A DNA stretch of 64,000 nt from assembly GCA_036897445.1 (NCBI GenBank), contig JAYMTL010000090.1:1-64000 (forward strand), in the 5' to 3' direction. Made by a program: the position numbers and the translations under genes. This document shows positions 12,701-24,910 of this stretch, in pieces (within the stretch, counting starts at the first letter, position 1; the number at the start of each line of letters is the position of its first letter). The DNA is from Pelargonium tetragonum (lineage: Eukaryota > Streptophyta > Magnoliopsida > Geraniales > Geraniaceae). The notes under the pieces were generated by a model. The model saw only the letters and a program-made list of their open reading frames with translations. It was not told the DNA's origin and made no database searches.

Positions 12701-14489
12701 AATGACAGACTTCGGCTGAGCAAAAGATCTTGACCTGAAAATCTCTGGGGATACAAGAATTTCCCAAAAAAGAAAGAGGTTCTACAAAGGAGTGGGTATG
12801 AGCCGTAAAACTGGGTAAACGCGATCTATATCGTACCTAAAAACGAAAAGGCCTCAGAACAACCATACTTGAAAAAGGTAATGGGTAAGTACCTTGGTAA
12901 ACACTAGCTTGCAAAAAGTTCTGATACAGGAATTCTGTACAGACTCGAGGAAACTCTACAGCTCTTAAGAATTAATCTTAATGGGATCAGGGAATCCCCC
13001 TAAGGGGTTGCTGAGTCAAAAATATGTAATACTAAAAAGAGGACTCATCAACTCTGGCTTACACTCTACTAGGGTCGTTAGTTCTAATAATATAGGGAGA
13101 ATCCCGTAATTCGTATTCTATAAAACCAAAATCTACTTTTCCTACTAGGCTCCTCTTCTTTAAGACTTTGACTTACAATATCCAATGCAAACTCTTTACT
13201 GCTTTTTAATAAAAACGGGGACTGGACCCCCCCTTTTTCAGTTTCAGAACAAGAAATCGAAAAAAAATCCCTGCTAAAAAGAAGACTTTTAGCCTTCGCT
13301 GACCGAAGTGAAACTGACTCTCAAAGAGGATCTTACCCTTATTTCGGCCCCAAACTATCGTAACGCATATCCCCTAACTAGCTCTTTTTTTATATTACGC
13401 ACAATTTCTAAAAGGGTTTTGTCTTTTGGTATTAAACAATATTATATACTCCTAAAGAAAGGACCTGAAATTTGAGAAAAGGTTAAACTTACATATCCAG
13501 TAAAATGCTACAAAGAAGCTTACTATATCAAAACCACAGGGAACTAAATAGACCTTGATTAAGCAAAAATCTTCTGTACGGCTCTTTTCGTGAACTTTAA
13601 CCCATGCTGAGGGAACCTTGTGCTTTATCCACGGGGTTACCGCTCTAAGTACTTGTATTTAGAAGAGTGCTCTATCTAGGATTTTCTACTTCTTGATTAA
13701 ACAAAACAAAGCTTCCTTTTTATAAAGCAAAACTTCACGTGCCACCGGTTTTATTCCTCGAGATTTCTCTAAGGGTAACAGACTAAAAGTATACGCCTAG
13801 TAAAGGAATTCTTAAAAGCAGGAACCCTTTTGCTTATGAAAGAGCTCCGTCTAGTAGCAGAATCTAAAACAAGAGCAAGTAACGAAAATTTTAGGTTTGA
13901 TAGAGGTTGGTATATATCTCCAGAGGGATATAACTCTTTAGTTTAAAGGGACTTTTTTATAGAGCTTTTAAGGGTCTTAGGTTGTAGTTTATAAATTTTT
14001 ATTATAAGGTATTGAGCTTTATGACATGTTGTACTCTGCTTTATATCCTTTTAGCAATGGTTTTAAGTTATAGGAAATTCTTCTTTGTTTTCTATTGTAG
14101 AGCTAGTTTGCCGCCTTTATTCAGGCCTGTTTAGGGTCCTTTTGGTATGGAAATTCTGGCTTTTTATTACTGCGGAAACTCCTTTTTTTATCTTGAGGGG
14201 GTCTCTATGACTAGATTTTAGGGAGTACCCTTCATCATATAGATCGTACAGCCTCCTTGTTAGTTAATAGAGATCCCGCAGTTCCTATTCCTTTCTTGCC
14301 TTTAATCCAAAAGCCTTGAAATTTGGTATAAGGTACTCATGTTCTAGCTTATATATACTCCTTGCACTCCCCCTTCCTCCGTTATACAGCAATCGGGTAG
14401 AGTAAGCATCTCTAGACTTTCTAAGGCTCCTTCTAAATATCAGTAACAACCTAAACAATATTCTCTTTAAGTTCAAGTAAGACCCATAT

Positions 14490-14720
14490 CTAACTAAGAA
14501 TAACTAGATATACTAATTAGTACTAAAAAGTAATAGAACTCCCTACAAGATAAAGTCATACAGTAGGTAGAATAGCTACAGGCTAGAGCAGTAAGAAAAT
14601 AGCTCTAAAGAGTATCCAGGTTATAAAGAGAGGATACATTGTAGTAAGATACTCGTAATATAGCCCAAAAGAAGATTTGGTATGATACAGAAAGTAAGTT
14701 TAAAATAAACAGTAAAGATA
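14490..14720 (+). repeat. CTA/CAG-rich island, copy D
   Basis: The plus strand is A/G-rich with many TAG, CTA and AAGA words. AATAGCTACAGG at 14571-14582 matches copy C. GATACAGAAAG at 14684-14694 matches words in the islands near 7.77, 24.88 and 43.85 kb. No open frame runs through it. The edges are judged from texture and are approximate. Confidence 0.35.
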
Positions 14721-17700
14721 AGGATTGGCATTATCTTTAGCACTTTCAAAGTGTAGTACAGTATAAAATTAAGGTGCCTTTAAATCCCTTAGTTTAGTTA
14801 GAACTGGCAATTAAAAGGAAGATTCTACCCTAACTTGTAAATAAGACCTAAAAGTTTAAAAGAGATCCCTTTGGTTGGCGGAAACTAAAACAGTAGGAGT
14901 TACTCCTTAATAACTACAACCTTAGAATATAGCTGCTCTAATAGAAAAAAGGTGTGTCTAATCAAAAGGTTTAATAAAAAAGATAAACTATACAACTACG
15001 GGATCCTTATAAGTCCCAGATAAATTAATTAAGACTGCTGTTAATAGATCTTTCAATAAGCCACTTACTAGATTCTGAGCCTGCTTGGGTTATGTGATGA
15101 ATTGAAAAAGGGTACTAACCCCCGACTAGCTAAAGGGATATACCCCAAAAAAGCTTATAATGATCCTCTAAAACTGAAACAAAAAGTGCTTTAGCTATAT
15201 ATTTCTACTACAACCTATATCCGGTTGGGAACCCCCATAATACGAACATAAAGATAAGTCAAGGAAACGCCTACCTCGGTACCGCGCAATCTATAAATAT
15301 AAAAAGCCAAGGGAGCATAAAAGTAGCCTAATCTAACAAGGAAAGTCAACCCTTTTCTCTAGTTGAAAACTAAAAAACTGCCCCAAATCTTGTCAATATT
15401 GTAGGTTAAATAGTTCTTGTACTTAGAGGGTTTTTAGGGGTTCTATAGGTTGCAGTACCTCTGGTTTTATTATTAAAATTTTTTAGAGTATCCGGAATGC
15501 CTATAAAATAGGGGGTTCCTTCGAAGGAATAATTCTAAAAGTCGGAAGTTTTTATTAAGGTAAGGGGCACTGCACTGGGTGTAGAAGCATTAAAGCGTTT
15601 ACTTTAACAAATACAGGTGGAATATTCACAGTAGGCTCTTATGGGATCCATACTTTCATTATGTAGAAGCCCCTATATACCTCTGTATCTAACTTTTAGT
15701 TATCTTTAGCTTAGCGCCCCGTAATATACAAAGAGTAAAAGCTGTAAAAAAGGGGCGCAAAACCCTGTGATACTAGGTAATTTTTAGAAAAGCCCTACTA
15801 TAACAAAGGGAAAGTATACAGTATATAAGATAAAAAGTCTTAATTTAGTTAAAGGACTGGTTACCCCGTAAGCAGCTCTTGCTGATAAAAGCTCCTACAA
15901 CGAAACTACATTTTTAACCTTAAATACGGGGTCTTCCCTCATTGGCAAATGGAAATACGGGAAAACCTTAATACTTAATATATGAATTAAACTTTGATAC
16001 ACCTTCATTACGAAAATTTACGCTCGTATAAACTGCCAGATGCCGTCACTGCGGAGATACTACTGTCTAAAAAGAAAAACCGGAAGAATTTCTTTATCCT
16101 TTAGTAAGCTTAAGGAGACTGCAAACTATAAAATACCCTATAAGCTTAAATTTTCTTCGCACAGAAGTTCTTCCTTTATCTTTTAATGACTCTTAGTTCA
16201 ATACTAGGTGTCCCCTTTTCTATACACAAACAAGTTAAAGAGAGCCTAAATTTTAGCTTTCCTAAGGCTGTGGAGTCCTTATACTTATATAAGCACTTCC
16301 AAGAGTCCCCAACTAAGTGCACTTTAACTTTCCAGAAACCTGGGTTTCTAGAGCTGCATATCTTTAGCTTAAGGCTTCTATGTGACACAGCCCTTTATAA
16401 CTTTATAAACTGTAGTAACTCGGGTTGACGTAGCATTCCCCTTTTTCTCAAAACAACTAAACTTCGTTACCTCTTAAAAATTATGCTATAAACAGATAGC
16501 AGGTAAAAAGAAAGGGAGAAAGGAGTTTATAGATTTCACTGAGAAAAGGCCTTAATGTTGTAAGTAATCGGGCGGGTTTTTTCACATAGGAGTTGTCTTT
16601 AGAAGAGGCTTTTACCTCTTTTTGTAAAGTATGATACTCAGAGTAAACAAAAAAAGTCAGTCCCTAAAAAGATTCATGATAGACTTAATACAAACAAAGA
16701 TCTTCTATTTAAGTGATTTTATGTAAACCTCTTCCTTTTTCCAGCAAAAAGCAAAATTTCGTCAAGTTCTACTGACTTTTAGAGATTTCTCCTATTCTTT
16801 TCTGAGTCTTTAAGGCTTTTGTTTTGTGTTAGGAGCCCTTTAGTTTGGGCACGCAGTTATGATATGATAAGTCTATTCTTATTTACCTGTATCCTTTTTG
16901 CAGGAAGTAGGGTATGCTAGCTAAGGCTAGGCTTCTAATCGTTGTTCCCGCGTCTTTTCAGGAGGACTTTGCCCTTTACTTTTAAAAAGCTCTTTATAGG
17001 AAAGAAAAAATCCCAATAAATATAGAAAGCCCTTAAAGAGTAGCAAAATATAAATAGCACAAAAGTTAAGCTTTTTCGTGATAGACGAGTTCAAGGGTTT
17101 CTCGTATGGAATTGTTACGACACCTTTACCTTATCCGGATATCTAAGAGAATTTTCTTAGTACCGGTGGAGACTTTGTACTACTCTTTAGAACTCCTTGT
17201 CCTTGCAGACATTTTAAAACACCTATGTATAAATTTGCCATCCCTTTAGTTTAGTCAAAAGTACCCTCTTTCCGAAAGTGGGCTATCCGGGAGCGTTTAT
17301 GTATTAGTAGGAAAGCCCTGATTATTTAGAAAGTTTTCTATTACTCGGACTTTCCGCTTTTTAGGACTCTTTTTGAGAGACAAAAAAAGAAAAATACAAT
17401 TATTCAAAGGTTTGGGGTTTAGCACACTCCTTAGAAAATCCAATGAGTTGAGTATGGATTAGAAAGAAAAATAAGGTGTTTTTAAATTTCTTTTGCCACA
17501 TTATCATTAAAGCAGCATAAAAACCTGTTTACGCTCCATGAGTCTTGAAAGACCTACAAAAACTGGATTGTCGTCTCACCTAAAGAGCTCCGACTCTGAT
17601 TAACGGTATACAAAGGATACGCTTTTTCGCATAGCACGGCTCTAGCTTTCGCTTAGGTTCTTTATGGAATTTCTAGCAATCCTTCTAAAAATGACCTCAA

Positions 17701-18568
17701 AAGTCTTGTCCTTACCACAAATTACTCTGGCTCCTAATCCACTAAACCTGTTTTTAACTAGAACGAGAATAATAGAAATGCCCTTATATGGAGCGCCTTT
17801 TGACTTTGACTACAGGACGCCCGTTAACTTTAATAGCCAGTTTGTATACTAGGAACCCCTCGGCATAAGTAGTCAAAACCCTTGTTAGTTAAGCTTTTCT
17901 GGTAAAAGCCCCCCTTACTTCATTGATCCATTGGGAATTATACAATAGCTCTTTCTAGTAAAGAAGATAAGGTTAAATCCCGTTTTTATATTGGCTTATC
18001 AACCCTAGACCAGTCCCCAAAGTAACAAGGAACAAAGCTAAGGAATTTTATAGTAACAAATATAAATATAGGGTATTACCGAGTATAAAGAGTTCCATAG
18101 AGGGGCACTTTTAGCCGTTTATCTCTTAAGGGAGCGCGTTGCTTTATTGCCCCTGTAAATATCAGAAGTGGGCTTCCTACCCCCCGTTTAAACGTATGAA
18201 CTTTTATTTAAGGCTTTGCCTAAACTTATTATGTATGATACACTTGAAGATTAGAATTTTTATCGCTCTGTGAGAAAGATATAAGGAAAGTTTTTCCGCA
18301 TAAGCAAGGGGTAAAAAACAAAATCTTCCTTATCTTATATAAAATGAATGCCAGAGTTTCTTACTTTTCATTTTGTAAAAAGGGGCTTCGGTAGAAAGAC
18401 TTTAAATGTTTTGATCTAGGGGAATAAAATCATGATAACGAGTCTTGTTCCTAGCTTATATATCAACCTTGTTTTTACTTTGAATTTGAAGAAATTTCTG
18501 GTGTAATTTTGTAGGTGTTTCCTATATCCTATAGTTATGAAAAAGGTTAAAAATTCCTCTTGACCCGG
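14721..18568. other. gene-free stretch with GC-rich clusters
   Basis: No gene is visible. Around 16176-16428 both strands are open for 70-80 codons, which is what one low-stop patch gives in two frames; neither product has a motif. A 62-codon plus frame at 17664-17852 is also unremarkable. GGATCC is at 15001-15006 and 15644-15649, GGTACC near 15279, and GGGAACCCCC near 15228. A-rich plus strand dominates to about 15.4 kb. Confidence 0.55.
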
Positions 18569-18595
18569 ACCCTTAATAAAGTAAAATAGACCCCT
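18569..18595. repeat. 27-bp dispersed exact repeat, copy 1
   Basis: This 27-bp segment begins ACCCTTAATAAAG and ends ATAGACCCCT. It is identical to 50749-50775 in the same orientation, 32 kb away, and the flanks do not match beyond it. At this base composition an exact 27-mer pair is very unlikely by chance (I estimate about one in a million for the window). The core ATAGACCCCT also occurs near 33610. It carries a GACCCC cluster like those found throughout the window. Function is unknown. Confidence 0.85.
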
Positions 18596-21500
18596 CGTTT
18601 ATTGACTAACTTTGTTTTAGCTCGGATTCTTCTTAGTTGTCGGATGCTCTTTTTTTATACCAGACCAAAAAGGGGTTCCTGATATTTGGGACTTTTGGCT
18701 AACACAATAGATACTGGTTAAAAAGGAATTTGTCACCTAAGTATTTGAATCTAAACTATATGAAATTAGGTTGAAAGTAGTATAGGAGCTTTTCTACAAC
18801 AAAGAGCGTATCATTGCACACAGGTATAAGGAATAATTAGGAATACCTTAGTAAGAAAGAATCCTATTAATTAAAATAAGCTGTAGCCTCCTTAAATTCA
18901 GTAAAATTTTTTGGAACACCTAGTAAACAGATAAAAGTACTCCCATCACTTACGTATTTCGATTATCCTACTATCACTTCGGTTTTAGTTAAAATAGTGG
19001 GGTATTTAGATGGAACTCCGTATAAAACCCATGTATAAGAGACCAAATTACAGGGCCCCCTTTTGTGTTACTGATTACGTCCTTCCGTTGAAGCTTTTTC
19101 TTGCCCCACAGGGTCCATAGAGTCCTCTTTCAGCCTAATCAAGGATAAAGGAAACGCTCTTTTAAAACTAAAGGGTCACTAAGGATACATATGGCAAGTA
19201 AAACCTTACGAATTAGAGTTTTTTTTTTGAACTTCCCCAGATATATTTCCCATCATAGTTTCTTTTTAGTGAGCTTCGAACAATTCTTGACATTGGATAT
19301 ATAAACGGGTTTCTATAGCAGCTTAGTAAAAAAAAGGGGGGTCCTGACTCTTAAAGATTTCCGTTGCTCTAGAGCTTCCTGAGGAATAGGGGTTCTCTCT
19401 ATCCTATCCCGTTTAATTAGAATAACTCGACTTAATTCTTTGAATTTAAGGAACAGGGTTAAGCTTTTTCTTAGAAAAGAATTTCTATAAATGTCGAACC
19501 CTTACCTGTTCTATTCATAAGTAGTTAGCTTGAAGAGGTTTTGGATAAGTCATAAGGATTGCGTATAAAGCCTCAGTTAGTTTTTTCTTGTTACTAAATT
19601 TATCTAATAACCCGCGGGGCTCCTTACCGTCCTTTTATTTTATAGGTACTGTAATAATCCCACAAGAGTCACTCATAGCATAGATAAAGAAGCCCTTTTA
19701 CAATATCTCGCAAAACTGCCGCAGGTATGATAAAAGAATTTTTGGTCTCTTATTTAGGAGTACCCCAATTTATGAGACTAACCAAGCGTACTCGTTGCGG
19801 ATTAAAAAGAGAGGATATCCCTTTCCGAAAGACTCCTTAAAATTCCGTTAAAAACCTACAAGCGAGTTCTATCAAAAAATCTTGTACGGAAAGCTCTCTA
19901 TAACGAGTAAAACAGGTATATCCCGAGAAGCTTTATAAAAGGGCATTTATACTTTTCGGTTAAAGACTGGGATCTTTTTTGAAAGGCTTTGTGCTGTATC
20001 AGGGGTCTGTTTTTCCGTATTCGAGGCTTAGTTAGCGCTGTTTAGCTATGAAAAACAAAAGAAAATGAATAACGCTTAGTTTATAAGATTCCTGCTAAAA
20101 ATAGAAAAAAGTTCATGTATTAATCGACTTTTTTATGATTTCACTTAGCAACTTACTTTTAGATAAGAGTAACGGATAATTCAAGTCTATTTATCTAAGT
20201 CATTTTACGTCTATAGGGACCCCTTAATTTCATAATTATGAGATATAGCTTTAGTTATAGGTCGATTTGACTTTGAAACTCAAAGGTAGTAAAGGTTTTA
20301 TAGGTATGTATGGTATACACAATTTGTATATAAGAGCTTCCTTATTATTATTCAACTAGAGATGGGGCCGTTTGGCAAATCTAAGGGTCTAGCGTAGAGG
20401 CCCCTTCTTAAACTTTTCAATAAGTTTTTTATATTATACTAGCCCAGACCCGCCAAATTACTTTTTGTCATAATTCAACTACAACCTCGAGTCCCAGCCT
20501 TTACTAAACTCAAAAGGGTCCGCCTCTCTTGGAATTTTATCCTTATAACCAACTATACGTATTCTAATATATCCCAAGGGGCTGTGTGCTTCCTATTCTT
20601 AAAAAGCACCTTACTCCCCTAATCTTTTTGCATTTTATTAGGTCTTATAAGGACTCTATAAATAGCTGAACTAAATCCTGTAACTATAACGAATGCTATA
20701 CAAACAAAAACCCATTACTAGTCAAAATAAAAAACGGGACTACGGGGCCCTCGTGATATAGAGGATCTCGGATCGAAAAAGAGAGCTCTCCCATAAACAA
20801 ATCACGTTTAAAACGATAACGGATTCCAGCGTCTCTACTAAACTAAAAATCTTATCATTTTGTTGAACCTGAAGTTGACTTTTACGAGCAATGGGTTCCC
20901 TTAAGAAAACCTAAAAAGCTGCTTTCTTATCTGATCAAGTGTAATAAGTTACAAGGTAACGAAGTTAAAGGAATTTCTATTTAAGTTTTTTTAGACTATA
21001 GCTAAGGGGTTATAAGAAGTTTAAAATGGGTACCCTTTACTAGGACAAAGAGTAAATGAACTATAAATGAAAGGGTTTTGCAAGAAATTTGAGTATATAA
21101 CCTTACATGAGGACAATTTTTTCTATTGCCTCTACTACTCTTCTTCTGGAGCGCCCCTAGGTTATAGTGGGCTTTCATTCCTAATAGTATAAGGTTAACA
21201 ACATAGCAAACAAAAACCTTACTCTCGAGCCCATGCCAATATAAATTTTGAGTATATCCTTCTACTAGGAAAAGTTCAATTAAATTCCTATCCTTTTTAC
21301 TAGCACAAAGTCAAATGAGTTTCAATATGGGACTAAAGTAAGGGAAGAGAGATCTAAGAGTACACCCATTTCTTTCTAAAGCATTATACTAGTGCCTTTA
21401 AGAGCCGCCCTTTTAGAGAGGCGGAGAAAGCATTTTTATTAATTATAGAATACCTCAAGAGTCGTTTGCTCTTGCTAATATAAAGAAAAATTAAGTTAAA

Positions 21501-24500
21501 CCCATTTTTGATGCAAAGAGTGCTGGGAGCTAATAATACGCAATCTCTTATTAAATTAAGGACTTTTTGTGATTCCGTACTAAAGCTTTTATTCTCTAAG
21601 ATTCTTTGTAAGGAGACTTTTATATCCCGGTCCCTGTCTAGAGTAATTAGGATTCCTGGAGCATAGGATATAACTAGAGTATAGTAAGTGGTCCTTCATC
21701 GAGCTTATCCTGATTGCGAAGTCTCCTAGTGAGTACAAGCTACTAAAAATCCTTCTTAGTTATTACAAAAAGTTCAGCAAGCTCTTAAAGGAAAAATGCA
21801 CAATTTCATAAGTCTTCTGATGTAACAATTACTTAGTATAGAGAACTCTATTTCTGAAATATTGTGAGGGTTCTATTAGAGGACTAAACCTCAGAATACA
21901 CAAAAACAAAAATATATGGATATATTATACAAGGCCTTTTCCTTTTTGTATAACTGCACGTGGATACCCTTTTAACCACTAAATTTACGGGTCAAAACTT
22001 ATATTAACTACATACAAAGGGTATTCCGATAACCAAGTAAATCAGAACATTCCAAATATAGAAAAAGGGCACCTAAAACTTTCCAGGATGGTCTGTAAAG
22101 AAAAGTCTAATTACAAAGTCAAATAAGATAACTTAAACATTTTAATAAAAAGCCTGTCCTACTAAACCCTATTTACAACAACGATATGGAATCTATACTA
22201 ATCCAAGACCTGTTATTTCTGAAGAATTTCATTTGTTAAAGGAACTAGCTCTCGATTGCCTATTTGTGTAATAGAACTCCTATAAAAGAAAATGCAAAGG
22301 GACGGGCCCCTTTTTTTCAGTTAACCCAGAGTCTGGATCTCTATTCAGTGTCACATATAAGCTAAGCTAAAAAGGAGTACCCTTAATTTTTTGTAAACCG
22401 AACAAAATCCAGGAAAAAGGCCTTGAAACTCCATATTGTGCAAGAAGCTTTTTCCTAAACCTCTACTCGACTGAAAACTTTTTTATAAGGAATTCCCGTC
22501 TGTGAGCCCTCTGTAAAAAGTTTCGCTCTAAACTAAGTTATCAAAGTATTAGCATAATTCTACTCCTTAAGCGCTTGCTTGATAGAACCTCGTGGTTAAG
22601 CCCAAGTCCCCTCTCGCCTACGTAAAAGGGGCTCTTTTATGGAAAGCCGCAGTATAATAATCCTCCATTACGACTAAGAGAATTAAGCCTCGTAGTGTCA
22701 ATAAAAATTTAAGGGCCTTAACAGGGCCTCTTTCTATTACTCAAAAGTTTTAACTCTTAAAATCCTAGAGACTTACCTCATACCAAGGGGAATGTCCCGA
22801 CAAAACACTTACGCTACTCTTTTCGACTACAATACACTAGCTAAGAAAACTAAAGCATTCCCGGTTAAACCCCTCCTACTGCTTTACGTATATACGGAAT
22901 AACAAAGTCTAAGGCCCAGAGCGCTCTTTAGGAATTGAGAAATTTTAATGTATTTAAGACCAATAAAACCCAGGTCGCTGTCAAGAAAGAAATAAGAATT
23001 TATATGAGCATTCAAGATTGTCTATACAGCTACAATTTGCCTAGATTCGAACCTTGGCATTCTTTTAATAAACTTATGAAAAAAAGAAGTTACCCAGAGA
23101 TATTTGGAGTATTGACAAACATACTATAAGGAAAACCCTTTTGCAGGAAAATAGGAGCTAAAAGAATTTATTCTATATTAACTCTATTTTAAGTGATTCC
23201 ACCTCTAAAAAACTTTAACAACGGAGAAGGGGTGTGGCTTAACGCATCAGGTACTTATATAAGTATACAAGGATAAAGCGCTATAAGACTAGAATAAATT
23301 ATACTAAATACCGGCTAACTGCTTGGCGGGGGGAAAGATTTTATTAAAAGGGCTTGTTATTACAAGTTAGAAAAAGTCAATATGTGTTTTGGAGGAAAAG
23401 CTAACGCAAATTTAACAAATGCAGAAAGTATGCCATTATCAACAGGTGTATAAAATCAAACTTAGAATCAGTACTTTATTTTCCAGTTTTTAAATAAGGA
23501 GGAGGCGTTGAAATTGTCTACTTTTGCTCTTTTTTTACGGGACTCCTAGGTAGGAATAGGCCCTTTTTTCTCCTGGAGCTAGCTCTATTTTGAGTAGGGA
23601 TCCCCGGAATTTTTAACTTGTTTAGTGAAGAAGTGCTAATTATATTATTTCTTTATGTAATGAGATTCCCTTTGATAAACTATAATATATAGAAAGTCTA
23701 CTCTACACTTTTTGAACTAAAGTACTAGAATTGCGCATTACGAGCATCCCTTTGCGGGGTTAGGGCAACCCACCTAAACTTTTAATATTTAAGTGTCCTT
23801 TTTATACTAATATTACTTTGTTTGAAATCACTAGGTCCTGAATTTGGAGCAAAGTATCCCACTTTGTTTACTTCCTTTTAATTAACTTTTTGAGAATAAC
23901 TACTTATTTCGAAATTTCAGTAAAAATTCATAGCACAATTAAAAGGCAGGTACAGCTTTAAGAGCGAGCATATAGTAGCTATTACTCTCTTAGTTTGCTC
24001 TTCCTGGGGTCTCCCTTAAGGGGCCGCCCCTCCGAGTGCTGCAGACATGAGTAAACTTTTGACCATTGTGTTAATAAAACTATAATCTGTCTGGGAAAAG
24101 GCCCGAGCATTAGCAGCTGCAGGGATTAACAGGGTCAGCTTTACTAGGTTCATGTAGGCAGATTCTATAAAAAGTTGGATCCGCTTTTAGACTCTTAAAT
24201 GAGTAGAGTTACTTTCGAATTAATATTGCACAAGAGGGCCTTTTTCTTATTCAAATAACTTATTAATCCGGTAGTATAAGTATTATATATAAAATAAGAT
24301 AAAAAGTCCTTTGTACCTGTACTTACTGCACACGACAAGGGGAAATACTCGCAGTTTCCGTCGAAAGGGTCTCGGGATAAGAGCTCTAACAATTTTATTC
24401 CTTTTATAGGTTCGAGCTCGAGTCCTTAATCCTGAGAAAGCAGGGGTTTCCTTTTCAAGTAAGTTAAGTAATACGCATTGTGGCAGAGTAAACAGGGCAG

Positions 24501-24714
24501 CCTCCCGGGACCCTTCAGTAAGATGTTTTTATTTATTAAATTCCTTAATGAGTAGTCGAGCTGTCTCAGACCGGAAAGCCTTAAGTTCAAGTCGCAGAGT
24601 ATCCAGTAAAACGTTCTATTCACATTAGTTGAAACCTCTCTCTAATTATTCAAGCCTCTAAAGCGACCTTTTGGCTTGCTTTATATCTTAGATTTACGTT
24701 AGACTTCTATAAAA
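18596..24714. other. gene-free stretch, rich in GC clusters and one local repeat
   Basis: No gene is visible. Frames of 64 (22935, plus), 65 (24195, minus) and 65 codons (24426, minus) match nothing. GGGCCC lies at 19053-19058, 20745-20750 and 22304-22309. GGATCC is at 23598-23603 and 24177-24182. A seven-G run is at 19336-19342 and a ten-T run at 19219-19228. ACTTATATAAGT near 23251 is a short AT palindrome. The plus strand is T-rich at 23.5-24.0 kb. Confidence 0.55.
21035..21318 (+). repeat. degenerate local direct repeat
   Basis: TTTGAGTATAT occurs at 21088-21098 and again at 21247-21257. CTTTACTAGGACAAAGAGTA at 21035-21054 has a diverged partner at 21294 onward (TTTTTACTAGCACAAAGTCA). 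A third partial match, TACTAGGAAAAG, lies near 21263. The order of elements differs between the two sets, so this is not a clean tandem. It looks like an old local duplication or short-repeat shuffling. Confidence 0.35.
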
Positions 24715-24910
24715 GTATAAAAGAAAACCTTACAAGAGGATAAGTACAATAGGCAGAAGAAGACTAACAACAACGGCAAGAGTCCAGCTAGGGTCTCCCT
24801 TACAAGGAGTACCTTAGGTATAGCTTATACAACTGCTACTAGGATCCCGAGAGGTACAGCTATGCTACAGAGTAATAAGATACAGAAACAGATAGCTCAT
24901 TAAGAAACAA
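24715..24910 (+). repeat. CTA/CAG-rich island, copy E
   Basis: The plus strand is A/G-rich with AAGAAG, CAACAAC, CTACTAGG and TACAG words. GCTACAG-N4-ATAAGA at 24864-24880 matches copy A at 5716-5732 with the same four-base spacer. AAGATACAGAA at 24878-24888 recurs exactly at 43851-43861. GGATCC at 24842-24847 falls inside. No open frame. Confidence 0.4.

Larger units (their letters stand above)
8621..14489. other. gene-free stretch; strand composition shifts near 13.9 kb
   Basis: No gene is visible. Frames of 96 codons (9458-9748, plus), 60 codons (10128-10310, minus) and 63 codons (14285-14476, minus) match nothing. GGATCC is at 9193-9198, 9587-9592 and 10973-10978. A seven-C run sits at 13227-13233 and GGTACC near 11152. 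The plus strand is T-rich between about 13.86 and 14.28 kb and A-rich just after 14.46 kb. Confidence 0.55.

Noticed and set aside
16176-16428. Overlapping frames of 70 and 80 codons on opposite strands
   Set aside because: A single low-stop patch opens several frames at once; neither product has a motif.
19280-19310. TTGACA followed by a TATATAA word, as a bacterial-type promoter
   Set aside because: Spacing between the boxes is far below 16-18 bp. Other TTGACA words in the window (1151, 23113, 27116, 28386, 35768) also lack a properly spaced TATAAT.
20276-20300. AAACTCAAAGG, as in the conserved small-subunit rRNA region before AATTGACGG
   Set aside because: The essential AATTGACGG part is missing (TAGTAAAGG instead) and the match fits chance.
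20680-20700. GTAACTATAACG, part of a conserved large-subunit rRNA stretch
   Set aside because: The next conserved bases (GTCCTAAGG) are absent, and nothing else of domain IV is near.
24585-24605. AAGTTCAAGTCGCAG after CAGACCGGAAAGCC, tRNA-like on the plus strand
   Set aside because: T stem has at most two pairs and there is no acceptor helix.
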